Assembly (NCBI GenBank): GCA_016946835.1
Contig: JACVTC010000135.1
Coordinates: 433,501 to 497,500 of the forward strand
Length of the DNA: 64,000 nt
DNA from: Neocallimastix lanati (nom. inval.)
Taxonomy: Eukaryota; Neocallimastigomycota; Neocallimastigomycetes; Neocallimastigales; Neocallimastigaceae
Direction: 5' to 3'
In this document: piece by piece, positions 13,901-23,740 of the stretch
Layout: the number at the start of each line of letters is the position of its first letter
Numbering within the stretch: the stretch's first letter is position 1
The notes under the pieces: model-generated
The model's database searches: none
What the model was told of the DNA's origin: nothing
What the model saw: only the letters and a program-made list of their open reading frames with translations
Made by a program: the position numbers and the translations under genes

Positions 13901-16900
13901 GATCCATATTCAGCTGAACAATCACTAGAAGCAGATTTATAGATTACATTGCCAAAACGACAGAATTCATCGTTATCAAGGGCTTGACCGCTTCCAATTT
14001 CACAACTACTTCCTCCTGAATATGAAGTACATTCTACCATTTCTTTTAATTCATAAAAATATAATAATAATAATACATAAATTTAAAAAAATAATTTGGT
14101 TTTTATTATTAATAAGGTTATTTATTTTATAATTATTATTTTAAGTATTTTAAAATTATTAATATTATTTATATATTAGTATTATAAATATTATTAATAT
14201 TATTAGTATTATTATTATTTTAAATATTTTTAATATTATTAGTATTATTATTATTATTATTATGTTTAATTTTAAATTTAATTAATAGTAAAAATTTTAT
14301 TTTATTTATAATTGAAATAATTAAATTGCCATTTAACATAAATAATACTTAATAATAATTCAATTATTGAATAATAAATGAATGATTTTTGTTATTCGTT
14401 ATAGCCAACTATAAAATAATAATTAAATTTTTTTTTTTAATTACCTGTGACACTTGAACTTGGACTACAATCACCGGAAGAACAATTATTTTCGGTTGTT
14501 CCATTTCCACAGGATGCTCCTCCTTTCTCTGTTCCTTCTTTAGTGTTGTCATCAATGCAAAGAGTAACCGATGAGGTATCGAGGGTACAATTACCATTAT
14601 CATCACATTTGTAGAGTTTTGTATGATAATAGTAGGTGTCAATTTTTTGAGTACATCCAGAGGTAGTAGTACAAGTGTAAATTAAACCTACATCTGTACC
14701 CATAGTTCCTGCTACCATACCGTGAGTTCCATCTTTGAAGAGATAATCTCCTTCAGTAGTTCCTGCTGATCCATATTCAGCTGAACAATCACTAGAAGCA
14801 GATTTATAGATTACATTGCCAAAACGACAGAATTCATCGTTATCAAGGGCTTGACCGCTTCCAATTTCACAACTACTTCCTCCTGAATATGAAGTACATT
14901 CTACCATTTCTTTTAATTCATAAAAATATAATAATAATAATACATAAATTTAAAAAAATAATTTGGTTTTTATTATTAATAAGGTTATTTATTTTATAAT
15001 TATTATTTTAAGTATTTTAAAATTATTAATATTATTTATATATTAGTATTATAAATATTATTAATATTATTAGTATTATTATTATTTTAAATATTTTTAA
15101 TATTATTAGTATTATTATTATTATTATTATGTTTAATTTTAAATTTAATTAATAGTAAAAATTTTATTTTATTTATAATTGAAATAATTAAATTGCCATT
15201 TAACATAAATAATACTTAATAATAATTCAATTATTGAATAATAAATGAATGATTTTTGTTATTCGTTATAGCCAACTATAAAATAATAATTAAATTTTTT
15301 TTTTTAATTACCTGTGACACTTGAACTTGGACTACAATCACCGGAAGAACAATTATTTTCGGTTGTTCCATTTCCACAGGATGCTCCTCCTTTCTCTGTT
15401 CCTTCTTTAGTGTTGTCATCAATGCAAAGAGTAACCGATGAGGTATCGAGGGTACAATTACCATTATCATCACATTTGTAGAGTTTTGTATGATAATAGT
15501 AGGTGTCAATTTTTTGAGTACATCCAGAGGTAGTAGTACAAGTGTAAATTAAACCTACATCTGTACCCATAGTTCCTGCTACCATACCGTGAGTTCCATC
15601 TTTGAAGAGATAATCTCCTTCAGTAGTTCCTGCTGATCCATATTCAGCTGAACAATCACTAGAAGCAGATTTATAGATTACATTGCCAAAACGACAGAAT
15701 TCATCGTTATCAAGGGCTTGACCGCTTCCAATTTCACAACTACTTCCTCCTGAATATGAAGTACATTCTACCATTTCTTTTAATTCATAAAAATATAATA
15801 ATAATAATACATAAATTTAAAAAAATAATTTGGTTTTTATTATTAATAAGGTTATTTATTTTATAATTATTATTTTAAGTATTTTAAAATTATTAATATT
15901 ATTTATATATTAGTATTATAAATATTATTAATATTATTAGTATTATTATTATTTTAAATATTTTTAATATTATTAGTATTATTATTATTATTATTATGTT
16001 TAATTTTAAATTTAATTAATAGTAAAAATTTTATTTTATTTATAATTGAAATAATTAAATTGCCATTTAACATAAATAATACTTAATAATAATTCAATTA
16101 TTGAATAATAAATGAATGATTTTTGTTATTCGTTATAGCCAACTATAAAATAATAATTAAATTTTTTTTTTTAATTACCTGTGACACTTGAACTTGGACT
16201 ACAATCACCGGAAGAACAATTATTTTCGGTTGTTCCATTTCCACAGGATGCTCCTCCTTTCTCTGTTCCTTCTTTAGTGTTGTCATCAATGCAAAGAGTA
16301 ACCGATGAGGTATCGAGGGTACAATTACCATTATCATCACATTTGTAGAGTTTTGTATGATAATAGTAGGTGTCAATTTTTTGAGTACATCCAGAGGTAG
16401 TAGTACAAGTGTAAATTAAACCTACATCTGTACCCATAGTTCCTGCTACCATACCGTGAGTTCCATCTTTGAAGAGATAATCTCCTTCAGTAGTTCCTGC
16501 TGATCCATATTCAGCTGAACAATCACTAGAAGCAGATTTATAGATTACATTGCCAAAACGACAGAATTCATCGTTATCAAGGGCTTGACCGCTTCCAATT
16601 TCACAACTACTTCCTCCTGAATATGAAGTACATTCTACCATTTCTTTTAATTCATAAAAATATAATAATAATAATACATAAATTTAAAAAAATAATTTGG
16701 TTTTTATTATTAATAAGGTTATTTATTTTATAATTATTATTTTAAGTATTTTAAAATTATTAATATTATTTATATATTAGTATTATAAATATTATTAATA
16801 TTATTAGTATTATTATTATTTTAAATATTTTTAATATTATTAGTATTATTATTATTATTATTATGTTTAATTTTAAATTTAATTAATAGTAAAAATTTTA

Positions 16901-18377
16901 TTTTATTTATAATTGAAATAATTAAATTGCCATTTAACATAAATAATACTTAATAATAATTCAATTATTGAATAATAAATGAATGATTTTTGTTATTCGT
17001 TATAGCCAACTATAAAATAATAATTAAATTTTTTTTTTTAATTACCTGTGACACTTGAACTTGGACTACAATCACCGGAAGAACAATTATTTTCGGTTGT
17101 TCCATTTCCACAGGATGCTCCTCCTTTCTCTGTTCCTTCTTTAGTGTTGTCATCAATGCAAAGAGTAACCGATGAGGTATCGAGGGTACAATTACCATTA
17201 TCATCACATTTGTAGAGTTTTGTATGATAATAGTAGGTGTCAATTTTTTGAGTACATCCAGAGGTAGTAGTACAAGTGTAAATTAAACCTACATCTGTAC
17301 CCATAGTTCCTGCTACCATACCGTGAGTTCCATCTTTGAAGAGATAATCTCCTTCAGTAGTTCCTGCTGATCCATATTCAGCTGAACAATCACTAGAAGC
17401 AGATTTATAGATTACATTGCCAAAACGACAGAATTCATCGTTATCAAGGGCTTGACCGCTTCCAATTTCACAACTACTTCCTCCTGAATATGAAGTACAT
17501 TCTACCATTTCTTTTAATTCATAAAAATATAATAATAATAATACATAAATTTAAAAAAATAATTTGGTTTTTATTATTAATAAGGTTATTTATTTTATAA
17601 TTATTATTTTAAGTATTTTAAAATTATTAATATTATTTATATATTAGTATTATAAATATTATTAATATTATTAGTATTATTATTATTTTAAATATTTTTA
17701 ATATTATTAGTATTATTATTATTATTATTATGTTTAATTTTAAATTTAATTAATAGTAAAAATTTTATTTTATTTATAATTGAAATAATTAAATTGCCAT
17801 TTAACATAAATAATACTTAATAATAATTCAATTATTGAATAATAAATGAATGATTTTTGTTATTCGTTATAGCCAACTATAAAATAATAATTAAATTTTT
17901 TTTTTTAATTACCTGTGACACTTGAACTTGGACTACAATCACCGGAAGAACAATTATTTTCGGTTGTTCCATTTCCACAGGATGCTCCTCCTTTCTCTGT
18001 TCCTTCTTTAGTGTTGTCATCAATGCAAAGAGTAACCGATGAGGTATCGAGGGTACAATTACCATTATCATCACATTTGTAGAGTTTTGTATGATAATAG
18101 TAGGTGTCAATTTTTTGAGTACATCCAGAGGTAGTAGTACAAGTGTAAATTAAACCTACATCTGTACCCATAGTTCCTGCTACCATACCGTGAGTTCCAT
18201 CTTTGAAGAGATAATCTCCTTCAGTAGTTCCTGCTGATCCATATTCAGCTGAACAATCACTAGAAGCAGATTTATAGATTACATTGCCAAAACGACAGAA
18301 TTCATCGTTATCAAGGGCTTGACCGCTTCCAATTTCACAACTACTTCCTCCTGAATATGAAGTACATTCTACCATTT
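1..18377 (-). CDS. Giant modular Cys-rich protein, 20 tandem exons (partial at its 3' end)
   Basis: Nineteen copies of an 867-bp unit plus one diverged terminal copy read as one spliced gene. Each unit has an open frame ending at CACAG|GTAATT, a strong 5' splice site. The only AG for a long way upstream of the next copy is in TTAAAAG|AAATG. Splicing there gives 465-nt exons, phase 1 at both ends, so every copy joins the next in frame as ...SSSVT-E-MVECTSYS.... Each 155-residue module has 12 Cys (positions 4, 13, 27, 41, 79, 85, 101, 107, 117, 133, 142, 147 from the Met) and N-glycosylation sequons at 106, 135 and 141, which suggests a secreted, disulfide-rich surface protein. The terminal exon continues into a Glu/Gly-Asn tail that leaves the window. 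I see no signal-peptide exon and no known domain. A scaffoldin- or adhesin-like role in an anaerobic fungus is a guess. Alternative: independent 156-codon genes, less likely because the last copy has no stop. Confidence 0.72.
2308..2772 (-). CDS. Exon 19 of the giant modular gene
   Basis: Last copy of the homogeneous module type; its donor joins across a 402-nt intron to the diverged terminal exon. Confidence 0.65.
3175..3639 (-). CDS. Exon 18 of the giant modular gene
   Basis: Identical module. The downstream intron carries a G-to-A difference (aaatatttt for aagtatttt, plus strand near 2,874). Confidence 0.65.
4042..4506 (-). CDS. Exon 17 of the giant modular gene
   Basis: Identical 12-Cys module; 402-nt intron on both sides. 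Confidence 0.65.
4909..5373 (-). CDS. Exon 16 of the giant modular gene
   Basis: Identical 12-Cys module; 402-nt intron on both sides. Confidence 0.65.
5776..6240 (-). CDS. Exon 15 of the giant modular gene
   Basis: Identical 12-Cys module; 402-nt intron on both sides. Confidence 0.65.
6643..7107 (-). CDS. Exon 14 of the giant modular gene
   Basis: Identical 12-Cys module; 402-nt intron on both sides. Confidence 0.65.
7510..7974 (-). CDS. Exon 13 of the giant modular gene
   Basis: Identical 12-Cys module; 402-nt downstream intron. Confidence 0.65.
8376..8840 (-). CDS. Exon 12 of the giant modular gene
   Basis: Identical module; 401-nt downstream intron with a one-base shorter homopolymer. 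Confidence 0.65.
9243..9707 (-). CDS. Exon 11 of the giant modular gene
   Basis: Identical 12-Cys module; 402-nt downstream intron. Confidence 0.65.
10109..10573 (-). CDS. Exon 10 of the giant modular gene
   Basis: Identical module. The following intron is 401 nt because the T-run just after the donor (plus-strand view) is one base shorter. Confidence 0.65.
10977..11441 (-). CDS. Exon 9 of the giant modular gene
   Basis: Identical module. The following intron is 403 nt because of one extra A near 10,675. Confidence 0.65.
11844..12308 (-). CDS. Exon 8 of the giant modular gene
   Basis: Identical 12-Cys module; 402-nt intron on both sides. Confidence 0.65.
12711..13175 (-). CDS. Exon 7 of the giant modular gene
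   Basis: Identical 12-Cys module; 402-nt intron on both sides. Confidence 0.65.
13578..14042 (-). CDS. Exon 6 of the giant modular gene
   Basis: Identical 12-Cys module; 402-nt intron on both sides. Confidence 0.65.
14445..14909 (-). CDS. Exon 5 of the giant modular gene
   Basis: Identical 12-Cys module; 402-nt intron on both sides. Confidence 0.65.
15312..15776 (-). CDS. Exon 4 of the giant modular gene
   Basis: Identical 12-Cys module; 402-nt intron on both sides. Confidence 0.65.
16179..16643 (-). CDS. Exon 3 of the giant modular gene
   Basis: Identical 12-Cys module; 402-nt intron on both sides. Confidence 0.65.
17046..17510 (-). CDS. Exon 2 of the giant modular gene
   Basis: 465-nt symmetric phase-1 exon whose protein module is identical to its neighbours. 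Confidence 0.65.
17511..17912 (-). other. Representative 402-nt intron between modules
   Basis: It starts GTAATTAAAA directly after CACA-G and ends AATTAAAAG. It contains several TACTAAT-like branch-point candidates (seen as attagta on the plus strand) and is almost pure A/T. The same intron recurs between all modules, differing only in homopolymer length and rare substitutions: 401 nt at 7,975-8,375 and 9,708-10,108, 403 nt at 10,574-10,976. Confidence 0.65.
17913..18377 (-). CDS. Exon 1 (5'-most visible) of the giant modular gene
   Basis: This is the most upstream module. Homology to the array continues upstream through intron-like sequence to about 18,540 and then stops. An upstream exon with a signal peptide would be expected but I cannot place one. 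The flanking ATAATAATA run is slightly shorter here than in the other units. Confidence 0.65.
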
Positions 18378-18540
18378 CTTTTAATTCATAAAAATATAAT
18401 AATAATACATAAATTTAAAAAAATAATTTGGTTTTTATTATTAATAAGGTTATTTATTTTATAATTATTATTTTAAGTATTTTAAAATTATTAATATTAT
18501 TTATATATTAGTATTATAAATATTATTAATATTATTAGTA

Positions 18541-20690
18541 TTAATAAAAAAATAATGATGTTGATATAATCAAAAATAAATTAAATTTAAAAATCATATT
18601 ATTATTAAAATAAACTAAAAAATGATTGGTTCATTTAATATTGATTTTATATTTTTTAAATTTTTTAATTTTTATTTTTATTTTTTAATACAAAATCAAT
18701 AAATAAATAATGAAATATTTATTGTAAAATGGAATTTATAAAAAAATTAAAATAAAAAAACTAAAAATGTAATGAAGTAAATTAAAATTAAATTAAAAAT
18801 TTGTTTAAAAATATTTCAAAAAACCTGATTTAACGGAGGAAGTTATAATACCGAAAAGTAAGAAAAAATATCTATATTAATAATTTTAAAAAATAAAAAT
18901 TAATTAAATAAAAATATACTTTACAAATGATTTTTATTTTATAATTTAAATTTGAGTAACCATTTTGTAAATACACATTTATTGGAATTTAAATTCATAT
19001 AAATAATTTTGAAATGAAATATTCAATTTCAAAATAAAAAACTAGATTTTAATTATAATATAAATAGATAATAGAAAAATCAGAAATTTATATTTTACCT
19101 TAATATATTTTTTAATGTCATTATATATTTGTTTTTTGAAATTATTTAAAAATATGAATATAAATTATGGTTATATAGAATATTCTATAATATAAATATA
19201 AAATTAAAGTAGGTTTGAAATTTAAAATTTGAAATTGAAATTTGAAATTCGAAATTGAAATTTAAATTTGAAATTTAAAAATTGAAATAGAAATTTAAAA
19301 TTGAAATTAAAAATTAAAATGAAATTTGAAATTGAAATTTAAAATTTAAAATTGAAATTTGAAACTAAATGAAATTAAAATTGAATTTTGAAATTTCAAT
19401 TTAGATGATTTTGTTTTTATTTGAGATTATTAAACGTAAAAATCAGGAAACAAAAGTAAAATACAAATATAATAAAAATTTTTACTTATCAACATAAATA
19501 TTTTACTTCAGTTTATTCCTATTTACTTTTTAAAATCTATATTATTGAGATTATTTTGAAATTTATATTTCTTTTCATTAATAAACTTTTCATTTTATTT
19601 AGTGCTTGTTATATGGTTAACCACAAGTGTAATTTTTTTTCTATATGTACCTAGATTTTGATAATTGAAAAAATCTTTTTTAATTTCATTTTTCTAATCT
19701 TTAAAAATTTTATATTAAATATCAAATTATGTATACATTAAATAATTACAATATTAATTTAATTTTATATAACTTTATAATATATAAAAACGTATATTTA
19801 TTAAAATTAATTTTTAATAATAAAATAGGTTAGGTTTAAAATTATATATTTTATTTTATAGAATATTAGTAATTTTTTAATATAGTTTGATATTTGTAAA
19901 GATGATACTTTATAATTATATAAAATGAATGATTTTTTGATAATATTTTATTCTTATTCCAATATTTACATGACACAATTGTATATATTATTTTGTATAT
20001 AATTTTGAATTAAAAAAAAATATATATATATTTACGGACTAATTATCTCAAATGTAAATCTAAAATATTGCAAATATTAATTATTTTTTTAAAAATTCGT
20101 TATTTAATTATTAGCAAAAGTTATTTTTTTTAATAACTATTTATAACTTATAGCTGTATAAATTGTTAACCTAAAACATTTTTTTTTAATTTAAAATATA
20201 ATTATAACAATTTTTTAATTATTAAAATAAATATTAATAAGATTAAAAAAAAAATAATAATTATTAATCAACGAATAAATAAAAAATAAAAAAAAAGTAA
20301 ATTTTTTAAAGTGAAAAATTTGAATTTTAAATTTGTTTCTATTCAGTAGAAATTATTATATTATTGATAAAAATAATTTTAATTACTAATACAAAATATA
20401 ATATTACTAATACAAAATATAATAGTATTAATCTAAAAATATTTGTATTAATAATTTTTTAAATGGTCACTTGAAATAAAAGTGTTTTTCTTTACAAAAG
20501 TGTTCTCCTAGTTTTTTACTATAAAAAATTATTTAAAGAAATATTTAAAAAAGTAAAAAATATTATTAATTATAATTTTAAACATGTTACACAATAAAAT
20601 TATGGTAGCACAATACATATTAAATTGAAATAAGAGGCTTATACTTATTGAAAAATTAAGCCACAATATATTATATTAGTACATAATTTT
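18541..20690. other. AT-rich spacer without a recognisable gene
   Basis: No frame of useful length, no RNA gene and no transposon domain is visible. The only structured part is the GAAATTT-type repeat at about 19,210-19,400. It probably holds the promoter and any 5' exon of the giant gene, but I cannot locate them. Confidence 0.6.
19213..19402. repeat. Degenerate GAAATTTAAAATT short repeat
   Basis: Irregular iterations of GAAATT, TTGAAATT and TTTAAAATT over about 190 bp; simple-sequence DNA with no coding capacity seen. Confidence 0.7.
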
Positions 20691-20700
20691 GGGGGTGTGT

Positions 20701-20792
20701 CATTTCGAAAATTTTTATTACATAAATTTGTATTTTGTTGTGGGGAGTGTGCATTTCGAAAATTTTTATTACAAAAATTTGTATTTTGTTGT
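20701..20792. repeat. Tandemly duplicated transposon end, 51-bp period
   Basis: CATTTCGAAAATTTTTATTA occurs at 20,701 and, minus minor changes, again at 20,752. The core matches the inverted terminus at 29,082-29,123 and resembles the MULE-2 end at 33,701. Confidence 0.75.
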
Positions 20793-21061
20793 ATGGCTTA
20801 AATATTTTTAATTTTAAGCCACTTAATTTTATTAAAAATTTAATGAATAATAATTAATTAATTAAATAAATAAAATTACAATTCTCAAAAATTTTCAAAC
20901 ACGTAATCTTACGTGGGGCGTATATCTAATTGTATCATAATTTTGTGGCTTTTTTCTACAATTTTTAAAAAGCCATATATTCACAATATGGCGTGAATAA
21001 TAAATGTGGTGATATTTTATGACGAAAATTTATAAGCCACCAAGAATTTGGCGAAATTCAA

Positions 21062-21098
21062 CTGGACGAAATTCAACTTTTGGCGAAATACAACACTT
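21062..21098. repeat. TIR-like motifs (ggcgaaat-caac)
   Basis: Three closely spaced copies of a (g)gCGAAATnCAAC motif. In reverse complement they resemble the GTTGCATTACGCCAA end of MULE-2, so they are probably remains of other copies of this transposon family. Confidence 0.4.
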
Positions 21099-21148
21099 CA
21101 ATAAATAATAATTAGGTTAGGTATTTCTATTTAACATTGAAAAATAAA

Positions 21149-21450
21149 ATAAAAAATAAATAAACATTTTATTTTTTAATGCTTAAAAAATAAAATAAAA
21201 ATAAGAAATAAGAAAACTTTTTTTTAAACATTAAAAAATAAAATAAAAATAAGAAATAAGAAAACTTTTTTTTAAACATTAAAAAATAAAATAAAATAAA
21301 AAATAAAAAATAAAAATAAAAATTAATAAATAAAATAGTAAATAAAGAAATAATAAATAATTAATAATTAAATAATTATTTAAATAATTATATAATTAAT
21401 TAAAAAAAGGTTTATTATTTTAAATATTAAAAAAAAAAAAAAAAAAAAGT
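21149..21450. repeat. AAAAATAAAATA-type simple repeats with a 60-bp tandem duplication
   Basis: A segment reading AAATAAGAAAACTTTTTTTT-AAACATT is duplicated in tandem at about 21,175-21,290, followed by AAAATAAA iterations and an A-run at about 21,430-21,448. Confidence 0.7.
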
Positions 21451-21508
21451 TTCAAAGCATTTAAAAGTATATTTATTAAAATATTTTATTGAAAAATTTT
21501 AATTATTA

Positions 21509-22946
21509 ATGGAAGACAATATAGAAATTGTAATAAGTGAAACAAATCGAGGAAATGAACAAATTATTATTAATAAAAAATACAAATTTAATTTTTCATT
21601 TCAAAGGAAAGATAAATCAAAAATTTATTGATGCACTGAATATAAGACTTTAAATAAATGTAAATCTTTAATTATTTTAAATGATAAAAAGGAGGTTTTA
21701 AAATATGAAAGTTTACATAACCATCTCGAAAAAGAAATTGATGTGTCTATATCAGTATCAAAGCATAAAATTAAGGAAGAAATTAAGAAAAATTCAATTC
21801 CTATGGATATAAAACCTAAACATATATTTAATGCCGTTTCTCAAGAAATGGGACTTATATGTCCCGAATATAGTACAATTAGATCCCAAATAATAAGAAA
21901 TATAAATAAACAATTTCCTCTAAACATAAAAAGTTTTGATGATATTCCCATTGAATCAGAATATTATAAAACTAAAAGAAATGAAAATTTTATGATATTT
22001 AAAAATACTGATCTAATAATCTTTCAATCACCATTCCAAGCATATTTATTTTCGAATTATCATAAAAATATATTTGCGGACGGTACATTTTATGCAGCAC
22101 CGAAATTTAGTTATCAGTTATTTATAACAAGAACTTATGTTGGGGAATTTAATATGTTTTACACTACTTCCATTTCTATATTAAAAAATAAAAAACAATC
22201 TACATATGAAACATTATTTAAAGAAATAAAAAAAAATGCAAATAAATTTAGGAGTAATACATTAATTACTACAATTAATTTTCATTGTGATTTTGAACAA
22301 GGTATATCTAATGCCGCAAAAAAAGTTTTTCCAAATATAAATATTAAATATTGTGTTTGGCATTACAAAAGATCATTAGAAAAACAAAAAAATATATTAT
22401 GTTATCATGAAGTGAAGAATAATAATGATGTATATATTTATTATAAAGCTATTTCGAACTTACCGTTTATAAACCCTAACTATATATTTGATATTTATAT
22501 TATAATAAAAAGAATTTGTCAAAAAAAAAAGTATAATAATTTTCTGCAATTTTTAGAATATTTTAATAAAAATTATTTACTTAAGTATAATGTTAATAAT
22601 TGGAATTATTATGAAAATATAGAGCATTTAACAAACAATGCATCAGAATCTTATAATAGCTACTTAAATAATATATTTCCAAATAAACCTTTATTTTATA
22701 AATTAATATATATATTAAAAGAAGAAGAAAACTTATCTTATAATGATTATCAAAGGAGAACTAAAGGAAATTGGAAAAAAAAAGCAAAAAATATTTAGTG
22801 TAACTTATGAAATTAAAATTTTAATTGAAAATTACAAAAGTAAGGAAATAAATTTATTTTATAATGGATGTAACAGAAATGAATTAATTAAGTTATGGAA
22901 AGAATGTTTAATTGATTTAAATGATATAAATATTAATTTAAAATAA
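21509..22946 (+). pseudogene. FLYWCH-MULE transposase, one in-frame TGA and one frameshift
   Basis: Transposase of a Mutator-like element. The start ATG at 21,509 leads into a FLYWCH-type zinc finger (YKFNFSFQRKDKSKIY-x-CTEY, then C and HNH). Its conserved W/K position is TGA at 21,629-21,631. The frame then stays open to 22,798. From Met 21,743 the catalytic residues are D113 (FADGTF), D183 (CDFE) and E302 (NNASESYN), with C204 and WH206-207. A run of nine A at about 22,775 shifts the frame before the end; the last 50 or so codons are at 22,743-22,946 in another frame. The inverted copy near 30,800 has eight A and reads through, so the shift is a slippage mutation. Restored length is about 480 residues, usual for the family. 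It looks recently inactivated. Confidence 0.8.
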
Positions 22947-23740
22947 ATAATCTTAATTTAAAAAAATGTTAGAAAAATAAAAATTTATTTATTTTAAATT
23001 TATATTTATAATCGTTTAAATAATAATTAAATAATCTTAATTTAAAAAAATGCTAGAAAAATACAAATTTATTTACCTATTGTGTTTATTTAATAATCTT
23101 AATAGAAATTATCTTTTAGTTATTTTTATTAAGTAATTTATAACTAAAACCGATTTATTTGATACTAGTTAAAATCTTATTAATATCAATATTATATAAT
23201 TATAAATTTTATTAATATCAATATCAATATTATATAATTATAAATTTTATTAATATCAATATCAATATTATATTATTATAAATTTTATTAATATCAATAT
23301 ACTTTTCAAAATTAATTATGTTATTAAAAATATTAAATTCAATAAAAGATTTTTATTATTTTATTAAAATTATAATTGTTATTATTATATTTTAATAATA
23401 ATTGATTCATATTGATCAAACATTATAAATATTACTATGCAAATAATTAATTATTTTAATAGGATCAATTATTCAACTCTTATTGTTTTAATTTTTAATT
23501 CTTATATCATTTAAATTAATATATATATATATATCGTTTATGAAAATATGAATTATAAATAATTAAAATTATTTACTTTTCATTTAAATTTTTTTATTTA
23601 CTATAATAAAATATAATAATTAAAAGACAAACGTTATTATAACTAAATTTTTTTTTTTTAGAAAAATAAATAAAAAAAAATTAAAATATATAAGATTCCT
23701 ATATATATAAAATAATTATTATATTATATTTTATTTTATT
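22614..23740 (+). repeat. Left arm of the giant inverted repeat
   Basis: Begins at ATATAGAGCATTTAAC inside the transposase C-terminus, includes its last 110 or so codons and the AT-rich 3' spacer (TTAATATCAATATC repeats, ATATATAT run), and ends where the ATTTT satellite begins. The reverse complement recurs at about 29,845-30,962 with few differences. Confidence 0.85.

Larger units (their letters stand above)
1906..18540. repeat. Tandem array of an 867-bp exon+intron unit (about 19 copies)
   Basis: Successive units start at a constant 867-bp spacing (866 or 868 at three places, from homopolymer changes). Exon and intron parts are equally conserved. The array ends abruptly near 18,540 on the right and in the diverged terminal exon on the left. 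Confidence 0.93.

Noticed and set aside
1414-18110. Repeated 72-77-codon minus-strand frames beginning MTPTIIIQ
   Set aside because: They overlap the Cys-rich exons in another frame, run through the splice donor into intron sequence, and have unnatural composition; shadows of the real exons.
18541-18597. Minus-strand 18-codon hydrophobic peptide (MIFKFNLFLIISTSLFFY) as a signal-peptide exon for the giant gene
   Set aside because: It ends in TAA with no GT donor before the stop, and hydrophobic translations are common in A/T DNA.
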